Below are positions 1 to 5,053 of a stretch of DNA of 5,636 nucleotides, one piece after another. Source of the DNA: UBA3496 sp964558115. Its GTDB lineage: Bacteria > UBA8248. The position numbers were made by a program, and so were the translations under genes. The notes beneath the pieces were generated by a model. The model was given only the letters and a program-made list of their open reading frames with translations, ran no database searches and was not told the DNA's origin. Every line of letters begins with the position of its first letter. Positions within the stretch are counted from its first letter, which is position 1. The stretch lies in the NCBI GenBank assembly GCA_964558115.1, contig CAZLCI010000086.1, positions 1-5,636 of the forward strand, in the 5' to 3' direction.

Positions 1-2567
1 TTCTCAGAAATAATTATAGCATCTTCAAAATTGTAGCCATTCCAAGGCATAAAGGCGACAAGCATATTTCTTCCAAGTGCTAATTCTCCTTTATCAGTTG
101 AGAATCCATCGGCAATAACATCACCTTTTTTGATTTTTTGCCCAACATTAACAATTGGCTTCTGATTAATACAAGTATTTTGATTTGAACGTCTATATTT
201 TTCAAGGTTATGAATGAATACTCCTTGATTTTCAAGTTCTTTTGAATCCTGCGATCCTCTTATTACTATTCTTGTTGCATCGACACTAACTACCTCACCG
301 TCAGAATTTGAAATAACAACTGCACCAGAGTCTCTTGCAGCGATCTTTTCCATTCCTGTTCCCACATAGGGAGCTTCTGGAGTTAAAAGAGGCACTGCCT
401 GTCTTTGCATATTTGAACCCATTAACGCTCTATTAGCATCATCATTCTCTAAAAAGGGAATTAGTGATGTTGCAACGCTAACAAGTTGCATTGGAGAAAC
501 GTCCATATAATCCACTTCGGTCTTAGGGACCATTACGAAATCACCACTTGTTCTTGCCGAAATAAATTCATCTAAAAGGTTGTTCTTATTATCAACTCTA
601 GCATTCGCTTGTGCTATCTTATATTTATCTTCTTCAATTGCAGAAAGCCAATCAATATCATTACTTATTTTTCCATTCACAACTTTTCGACAAGGGGTTT
701 CTATAAAACCATATCGATTTACTCTCGCAAAAGTTGACAAACTGGCGATTAAACCAATATTAGGACCCTCAGGAGTTTCAATTGGACAAATTCGACCATA
801 GTGAGTTGGATGAACATCCCTCACATCAAAACCTGCCCGATCTCTAGTTAGACCGCCAGGACCAAGAGCAGATAGTCTTCTTTTATGTGTTATTTCGGAA
901 AGAGGATTTGTCTGGTCCATAAACTGGCTTAACTGACTTGAACCAAAGAATTCTTTTATAGAAGCACTAATCATCTTCGAGTTTACTAAGTCTCTAACAG
1001 TTAAAGAATCGAGATCCTGATGAGTCATTCTTTCTTTTATTGCACGATCCATTCTTGCAAGTCCAACTCTAAACTGACTCTCCAATAATTCTCCAACTGA
1101 ACGAACTCTTCTATTTCCTAGATGATCAATGTCATCTACTGAGCCCTGACCATGTCTAAGTTCTATAATGTACCTTACAGTCGCAATCACATCATCTAAG
1201 GTAAGAGTTCTTTGATCAAGAGGTAGATTTAACCCTAATTTCGTATTCAACTTTAATCTGCCAATATCTGACAGATCGTAACGTTTAGAATTGAAAAAAA
1301 TATTTTCGAACAGTCCTCTTGCTGTTTCTTTAGTTGGAGGATCTCCTGGTCGGAGTCTTTTGTATATTTCTACTAAAGCATCAGATACATCTTCACATTT
1401 ATCAGAGGTCAAAGTATCTCTGATCACTCTATCAGTACCTACTCCTGTCACAAATAGTAGAGCAAAATTTTTAATAGATTTATCTCTAACAATATCTAAA
1501 ACTTCCTGCGTGACCTCATCATTGGTATCAAATAAAATTTCATTTGTTTCTGTATCAATTATCGGTTTTCCAAGTATCCCATCAACAAGTTCATCATCAT
1601 TCATTTTAAGAACGTCCACACCAGATTCGCTCAACTTACGTAAAACTACTCTGTTAAATTTCCTTCCAGCTTTTAAAATGACCTCACCTGTTGCAGGAAC
1701 TACAAGATCTTCTAAAACTCTTTGATTAATCATGCGATCTGAAATCTTTTTATAGAAAGAACCATTTTCTTCGTCTAAAAAGATTTCTTCATTTTCATAG
1801 AATGAGTTCAAAATATCATCTTTACTCATACCAAATGCTCTTAAAAGTGCAGTAACAGGCATCTTTCTTCTTCTATCAATACGAACATAGAGCAATTCTT
1901 TCGCATCAAATTCGAAATCAACCCAACTACCTCGATAAGGTATTAATCGTGCAGTGAATAAAGAAGTAGAAGGTTTTGAATCATCAGAACTGAAAAACAC
2001 TCCTGGAGACCGATGCATTTGACTAACAACTACACGCTCAGTTCCATTTATAATAAAGGTTCCATTCTTTGTCATTAATGGCACATCGCCTAAATAAACT
2101 TTTGTTTCAATAATATGTCTCGGTTTTTTTTCTTTAGTACTTTCATCTTTTTCGAAAACTGAAAGTTTGAGCAAAACTTTCAAAGGGGAAACATAACTTA
2201 ATCCTCTTTGTCTACATTCTTCAGGACTCTGTTCTTGTCGAAGATGAAGTAGATTGCCATTTTCATCTTTTACTCCCTCTCCACCAAGAATCCCATTAAC
2301 CTCTTCACCTTTTGATTCCCAAGTTCCAACTTCATAACCTAAATATTCCAATTCAACTGTTCCAGCATTGTTTTGTATTGGGAAAACACTTTTGAAAACA
2401 CCTTGGAGGCCCTCATCACGTCGCTCCAAAGGAATATTAGACCTCTGCAAGAAACGCTCATATGAGGAAACTTGAACTTCAATTAGATTTGGTATATCTA
2501 TTGCAGGAGGTATTTTCGAAAAGGTTTCGCGAACACCTGATGGTTTTTTTCCGGTTTTTAAACTCAT
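1..2567 (-). CDS. rpoB: DNA-directed RNA polymerase subunit beta (3' end outside window)
   Basis: Beta subunit of RNA polymerase, which forms one side of the active-site cleft and contacts the RNA-DNA hybrid. I translated the minus strand from the ATG at 2565-2567 to the window edge: 855 codons with no stop, out of roughly 1,350-1,400 usual for the family. Visible landmarks are IDIPNLIEVQ (24-33), VFPIQ (61-65), NGTERVVVSQMHRSPGVFF (174-192), a lineage-specific insertion domain at about 260-375 matching the position of E. coli betaSI1, the rifampicin region (542-568), CPIETPEGPNIGLI, and finally MPWNGYNFED, whose E848-D849 correspond to E. coli E813-D814 near the catalytic centre. Numbering runs 35 ahead of E. 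coli from residue 542 onward; about 28 of these come from an extra segment near residues 83-113. The start is supported by GGGGTG six bases upstream. It lies 92 bases after rplL; rpoC would be expected downstream, outside the window. Confidence 0.98.
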   Translation of the reverse strand, partial: MSLKTGKKPSGVRETFSKIPPAIDIPNLIEVQVSSYERFLQRSNIPLERRDEGLQGVFKSVFPIQNNAGTVELEYLGYEVGTWESKGEEVNGILGGEGVKDENGNLLHLRQEQSPEECRQRGLSYVSPLKVLLKLSVFEKDESTKEKKPRHIIETKVYLGDVPLMTKNGTFIINGTERVVVSQMHRSPGVFFSSDDSKPSTSLFTARLIPYRGSWVDFEFDAKELLYVRIDRRRKMPVTALLRAFGMSKDDILNSFYENEEIFLDEENGSFYKKISDRMINQRVLEDLVVPATGEVILKAGRKFNRVVLRKLSESGVDVLKMNDDELVDGILGKPIIDTETNEILFDTNDEVTQEVLDIVRDKSIKNFALLFVTGVGTDRVIRDTLTSDKCEDVSDALVEIYKRLRPGDPPTKETARGLFENIFFNSKRYDLSDIGRLKLNTKLGLNLPLDQRTLTLDDVIATVRYIIELRHGQGSVDDIDHLGNRRVRSVGELLESQFRVGLARMDRAIKERMTHQDLDSLTVRDLVNSKMISASIKEFFGSSQLSQFMDQTNPLSEITHKRRLSALGPGGLTRDRAGFDVRDVHPTHYGRICPIETPEGPNIGLIASLSTFARVNRYGFIETPCRKVVNGKISNDIDWLSAIEEDKYKIAQANARVDNKNNLLDEFISARTSGDFVMVPKTEVDYMDVSPMQLVSVATSLIPFLENDDANRALMGSNMQRQAVPLLTPEAPYVGTGMEKIAARDSGAVVISNSDGEVVSVDATRIVIRGSQDSKELENQGVFIHNLEKYRRSNQNTCINQKPIVNVGQKIKKGDVIADGFSTDKGELALGRNMLVAFMPWNGYNFEDAIIISE
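864..944 (-). other. Rifampicin-resistance-determining region of rpoB, wild-type-like
   Basis: Codons 542-568 correspond to E. coli RpoB 507-533. The segment begins GSSQLSQFMDQ and continues through THKRR to SALGP. Residues whose substitution commonly gives rifampicin resistance are in the susceptible state: Q548 (E. coli Q513), D551 (D516), H561 (H526), R564 (R529) and S566 (S531). Differences from E. coli are N518 to T and I530 to L, both of which I take to be ordinary lineage variation. The sequence therefore predicts an intact drug pocket at these positions; actual susceptibility also depends on uptake and modification. Confidence 0.9.
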
Positions 2568-2573
2568 ATATAA

Positions 2574-2579
2574 CACCCC
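2574..2579 (-). promoter_or_regulatory. Ribosome binding site of rpoB
   Basis: The minus strand reads GGGGTG followed by six bases and the ATG at 2565-2567. GGTG can pair with the CACC part of the anti-Shine-Dalgarno sequence, so this is an off-centre but plausible site. It supports the chosen rpoB start, which also gives an N-terminus of normal length for the family. Confidence 0.6.
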
Positions 2580-2605
2580 ATTAGTATAATTCTAAGAATC
2601 GTACG

Positions 2606-2638
2606 AAGAAAAAAGACTACAACGCACAACGAACAGTC
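2606..2638 (-). terminator. Candidate weak attenuator between rplL and rpoB
   Basis: Read on the minus strand, GACTGT (2638-2633) can pair with GTAGTC (2620-2615) around a 12-base loop, giving four Watson-Crick and two G-U pairs. It is followed directly by six Ts (2614-2609), then CTT. This is the layout of an intrinsic terminator, but the stem is short and GC-poor, so at most partial termination is expected. E. coli has a partial attenuator in the same rplL-rpoB gap that lowers beta synthesis relative to the ribosomal proteins; assigning that role here is inference from position and shape. A chance hairpin is a realistic alternative. Confidence 0.3.
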
Positions 2639-2659
2639 AGGAAAAATACCAAAGGGGAT

Positions 2660-3040
2660 TTAGGTTACTTCTACCTCTGCCCCGGCTTCCTTCAACTTTT
2701 CAGCTGCAGAATCAGCTTCTTCCTTACTAACACCCTCACTAATGGGTTTGGGAGCACCTTCAACAAGTTCTTTGGCTTCTTTAAGACCTAAACTAGTAAT
2801 TTCACGAACTACTTTAATAACTTTTATTTTTTCACTACCGAAAGAATTAAGAGTAACTGTAAAATCGGTCTTCTCTTCAGCAGCAGCACCGGCATCACCT
2901 CCCGCTGGCATTGCGCCTCCAACCATAACAGGAGCAGCAGCGGAAACACCAAATTTTTCCTCGAGTTCCTTAACAAACTCACTTAATTCTAAAACTGACA
3001 TACTTTCAATAAAGGAAATAACGTCTTCTTTTGTAGCCAC
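2660..3040 (-). CDS. rplL: 50S ribosomal protein L7/L12
   Basis: Stalk protein present in several copies per ribosome, bound through L10, that recruits and activates EF-G, EF-Tu and other translational GTPases. The 126 residues (E. coli: 121) show the complete family layout: an N-terminal dimerisation and L10-binding helical region (1-32), an Ala/Gly/Pro-rich flexible hinge (about 33-56), and the C-terminal factor-binding domain (about 57-126). The latter has the hallmark VIKVVRE (74-80) and GLKEAKELVEGAPKPI (85-100); K76, R79, K87 and E94 lie on the conserved factor-binding helices. It ends AGAEVEVT. The start codon is GTG (3038-3040), six bases after a GGG in an AAAGGG site at 3047-3052; no ATG fits the family N-terminus. 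It lies 85 bases after rplJ and 92 before rpoB, the usual order. Confidence 0.98.
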   Translation of the reverse strand: MATKEDVISFIESMSVLELSEFVKELEEKFGVSAAAPVMVGGAMPAGGDAGAAAEEKTDFTVTLNSFGSEKIKVIKVVREITSLGLKEAKELVEGAPKPISEGVSKEEADSAAEKLKEAGAEVEVT

Positions 3041-3125
3041 CTTTTTCCCTTTCCTACTTTAGGTTTAATTTCTAATCAAATTTTAAAAAAATTAAAAAAA
3101 TATAATTTAATCCAAGTCGGTAATA
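3041..3125 (-). promoter_or_regulatory. rplJ-rplL spacer, U-rich leader of rplL
   Basis: This 85-base gap is almost entirely A and T on the minus strand, with two runs of seven Ts, and then AGGAAAGGG before the rplL GTG. I see no GC-rich stem, so it does not look like a terminator, and no convincing promoter pair. L12 is needed in several-fold excess over L10, so an unstructured U-rich stretch upstream of the ribosome binding site could favour high, independent initiation on rplL (ribosomal protein S1 prefers such RNA). That role is inference; only the composition and spacing are seen. Confidence 0.4.
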
Positions 3126-3692
3126 CTACATATCGTTCTTATTTTTTGCAATCGCATTGAGGGCAAAAAGAAATTTATTTATCAACCCTCCTAATACGCC
3201 AACCAAACCAGCTGTTGGAGACTGCATACTTCCAATCATTTTTCCAAGCAATACCTCTTTCGGAGGCAAGTCTGCAAGGGCTTCTACTTCTTTAGATTCT
3301 ATATAATCACCTTCAAGATATCCTCCAACAATCTTCCCGCAATCTACTTCACCAATAAAAGTTTTAAGAATTTTCGCAGGAACAGTTGGATCAGTCTCAG
3401 TAGTCGCTACAGAAATTTGACCTCCTAAACGTTCTGTAAGACATTCGTGTTCAGTTCCAGAAACTGCAATTGCGATAAATCTATTTTTAGCTACAGTTAT
3501 TTTGATACCATTCTCTCTTGTTCTTCGTCGAAGTAATGCCATCTGGGAAACATTCAATCCCTTATAATCGAAAAGAAAAACGGAAGAACTTGCTTCGAAT
3601 TGTCTTTTCAGAGAATCTATAATTTCTACCTTATCTTCTCTAGGTGTTTTTCCTTGACCAAATCTACCTTTTAATGATGCATCTGCTGACAT
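3126..3692 (-). CDS. rplJ: 50S ribosomal protein L10
   Basis: Base of the ribosomal stalk: the N-terminal domain sits on 23S rRNA beside L11 and the C-terminal helix carries L12 dimers. The 188 residues are longer than the usual 165-178. The recognisable core starts at PREDKVEIIDSLK (17-29), followed by SSVFLFDYKGLNVSQM (36-51), LRRRTRENGIKITVAKNR (54-71), DPTVPAKIL (101-109) and ALADLPPKEVLLGKMIGSMQ (138-157), then the L12-binding C-terminal helix (about 158-185). The extra 16 residues at the start (MSADASLKGRFGQGKT) are net basic. The start is well fixed: a perfect GGAGG lies nine bases upstream and no other in-frame ATG, GTG or TTG occurs in the extension. The gene begins only 15 bases after rplA, so the large autoregulatory leader known for this gene elsewhere cannot fit in the gap. 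The number of L12 dimers bound cannot be read from the sequence. Confidence 0.97.
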   Translation of the reverse strand: MSADASLKGRFGQGKTPREDKVEIIDSLKRQFEASSSVFLFDYKGLNVSQMALLRRRTRENGIKITVAKNRFIAIAVSGTEHECLTERLGGQISVATTETDPTVPAKILKTFIGEVDCGKIVGGYLEGDYIESKEVEALADLPPKEVLLGKMIGSMQSPTAGLVGVLGGLINKFLFALNAIAKNKNDM

Positions 3693-3701
3693 AATAAAAA
3701 A

Positions 3702-3706
3702 CCTCC
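3702..3706 (-). promoter_or_regulatory. Strong ribosome binding site of rplJ
   Basis: GGAGG on the minus strand, nine bases from the ATG at 3690-3692. It begins two bases after the rplA stop (3708-3710), so terminating rplA ribosomes would reach it directly. It settles the rplJ start and supports the N-terminal extension of L10 as real. Confidence 0.85.
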
Positions 3707-3707
3707 G

Positions 3708-4412
3708 TTACTGAATTGTTGCTATCAAAGCTTGATGATCGATTTTTACACTAGGACCCATTGTGCTAGAAACTGTAAGAGCTTTAAAATAAATTCCCTT
3801 GCTAGAAGCAGGCTTTGCTCTAACTAATGTATCAGTTAGAACTGAAATATTATCTACTAAGGCATCTGCTTCAAAACTGATTTTTCCAACTAAAGCATGA
3901 ACATTAGCCTCTTTATCTACTCGATACTCAACTTTACCGGCTTTAATCTCTTTTACCATCCTACCAACATCAAAAGATACGGAACCTGATTTAGGATTAG
4001 GCATCAAACCCCTAGGACCAAGAACTCTACCAAGTTTCCCAACTATATTCATGACATCTGGTGTTGCTACAACTCTATCAAATTCCATCCATCCAGATTG
4101 TATTTTTTCGGCAAGATCATCTGCACCAACATCATCTGCGCCTGCATCTCTTGCTTCAGATACTTTTTCTCCCTTTGCAAAAACTACAACTCTTTGAGTT
4201 TTGCCAATTCCATGCGGCAGAACAACACTGCCACGTACCATCTGATCTGCATGCTTAGGATCCACACCCAACTTGACTGAAACCTCAATCGATTCATCAA
4301 ATTTTGCATAAGAAACTTCTTTAATAAGACCAATTGCTTCTGATAAATCGTACTCCTTAGATTGATCAATTTTTTCTTGCGCATTAATATAAGATTTTCC
4401 GTGCCTTGACAT
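3708..4412 (-). CDS. rplA: 50S ribosomal protein L1
   Basis: Protein of the mobile L1 stalk of the 50S subunit, involved in release of E-site tRNA; in several bacteria it also represses its own operon by binding mRNA. From the ATG at 4410-4412 it has 234 residues, the same length as E. coli L1. Landmarks are MSRHGKSY at the start, FDESIEVSVKLGVDPKHADQ (38-57), RGSVVLPHGIGK (60-71), the family signature LGPRGLMPNPKSGSV (131-145), KAGKVEYRVDKEANVH (158-172), and T217-M218-G219, which match conserved rRNA-contact residues. The frame extends further to a TTG at 4427, but that codon overlaps the GGAG at 4422-4425, which lies nine bases before the ATG, and the family begins at the ATG; I therefore reject the longer start. 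It follows rplK by 55 bases. Confidence 0.98.
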   Translation of the reverse strand: MSRHGKSYINAQEKIDQSKEYDLSEAIGLIKEVSYAKFDESIEVSVKLGVDPKHADQMVRGSVVLPHGIGKTQRVVVFAKGEKVSEARDAGADDVGADDLAEKIQSGWMEFDRVVATPDVMNIVGKLGRVLGPRGLMPNPKSGSVSFDVGRMVKEIKAGKVEYRVDKEANVHALVGKISFEADALVDNISVLTDTLVRAKPASSKGIYFKALTVSSTMGPSVKIDHQALIATIQ

Positions 4413-4421
4413 AAAACAAAT

Positions 4422-4425
4422 CTCC
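4422..4425 (-). promoter_or_regulatory. Ribosome binding site that fixes the rplA start
   Basis: GGAG on the minus strand, nine bases upstream of the ATG at 4410-4412. The possible upstream TTG start at 4425-4427 overlaps it, so the site decides in favour of the ATG. The rest of the 55-base rplK-rplA gap shows no clear promoter or GC-rich hairpin. Confidence 0.75.
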
Positions 4426-4467
4426 AATATCTGAATATTTTCAAGTAGTCAAAAATTTGCCTCTGAA

Positions 4468-5019
4468 TTATTCCACTACCTTTTCTTCAGGACTATCACC
4501 TACAGAGGAATCTGAATCTTGTACAGTTTCATCTTCAAGAGAATCTGTGTTTTCTTTTGAACTTTCAGCCATACTAGTACCAACAGGAAGTTCAGCACCC
4601 TCTACATGTATACCCATACTTCTTGCAGTACCTTCAATGATTTTAACAGCGCCATCTAAATCAACACTACTCAAATCTTCTTTCTTTATCTCAGCGATTT
4701 CTTCTAATTGCTTACGAGTTACAGTTCCTACAGACTCTCTTCCACTTTCTCCAGAACCTTTTGCTAAACCGACGGCTCTCTTCAAGAGCATAGAAGCCGG
4801 GGGGCTTTTCATTATAAAAGTAAAACTTTTATCTGCATAAACTGAAATAACAACGGGTATTATGGTCCCCTCCTGTCCTTGAGTTTGTGCATTAAAAGCT
4901 TTACAAAATTCCATTATATTAACTCCTACCTGACCAAGTGCTGGACCTACTGGAGGTGAAGGATTAGCCTGACCAGCTGGTACTTGGAGTTTAACAATAT
5001 TTTCTACTTCTTTAGCCAT
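4468..5019 (-). CDS. rplK: 50S ribosomal protein L11 with acidic C-terminal tail
   Basis: L11 binds the GTPase-associated centre of 23S rRNA at the stalk base and takes part in factor activation and in RelA-type stringent signalling. The N-terminal domain (1-70) has QVPAGQANPSPPVGPALGQ (12-30), including P22, P23 and P26 of the proline-rich helix at the thiostrepton site, and GVNIMEFCKAFNAQT (32-46). The rRNA-binding C-terminal domain (75-141) has the VGTVTRKQLEEIAEIK stretch (97-112) and ends at GTARSMGIHVEG (130-141), where the family normally stops (about 141-145 residues). Here the frame runs on to residue 183. The 42 added residues contain 13 Asp/Glu, 8 Ser and only 2 Lys, with no Arg, so they are probably disordered. 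ATG start with GAGG five bases upstream (5025-5028). It lies 34 bases after nusG. Confidence 0.97.
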   Translation of the reverse strand: MAKEVENIVKLQVPAGQANPSPPVGPALGQVGVNIMEFCKAFNAQTQGQEGTIIPVVISVYADKSFTFIMKSPPASMLLKRAVGLAKGSGESGRESVGTVTRKQLEEIAEIKKEDLSSVDLDGAVKIIEGTARSMGIHVEGAELPVGTSMAESSKENTDSLEDETVQDSDSSVGDSPEEKVVE

Positions 5020-5024
5020 TTAAA

Positions 5025-5028
5025 CCTC
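5025..5028 (-). promoter_or_regulatory. Ribosome binding site of rplK
   Basis: GAGG on the minus strand, five bases before the ATG at 5017-5019. The remaining nusG-rplK gap (5029-5053) is AT-rich, with no visible terminator, promoter pair or L1-binding fold, so rplK is probably transcribed and translated as a continuation of nusG. Confidence 0.65.
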
Positions 5029-5053
5029 AAAAACTTGTAATATAAAATTTTCT

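Noticed and set aside
864..944. Natural rifampicin-resistance substitutions in rpoB
   Set aside because: All the main resistance positions carry the susceptible residue; the two differences from E. coli (N518T and I530L equivalents) look like ordinary lineage variation.
1291..1725. Plus-strand open frame of 144 codons
   Set aside because: It lies wholly antisense to conserved rpoB sequence, is Ser/Thr-rich low-complexity translation without a recognisable family, and is an expected shadow of AT-rich coding DNA. The other plus-strand frames (580-801, 2742-3062, 4061-4280, 4457-4840, 5262-5552) are rejected for the same reason.
2583..2588. TATACT on the minus strand as a -10 box for a separate rpoB promoter
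   Set aside because: No acceptable -35 hexamer lies 16-18 bases upstream, and a start there would leave a leader of only about nine bases before the rpoB ATG.
3061..3120. T-runs between rplJ and rplL as an intrinsic terminator
   Set aside because: There is no GC-containing stem upstream of the T-runs; the gap is simply AT-rich.
4413..4427. Longer rplA start at a TTG, adding five residues
   Set aside because: The TTG overlaps the GGAG that serves the ATG at 4410-4412, and L1 proteins begin at the residue given by that ATG.
4184..4444. Minus-strand frame of 86 codons overlapping rplA
   Set aside because: It is a shifted reading of rplA codons; the rplA frame gives a complete, conserved L1 protein.
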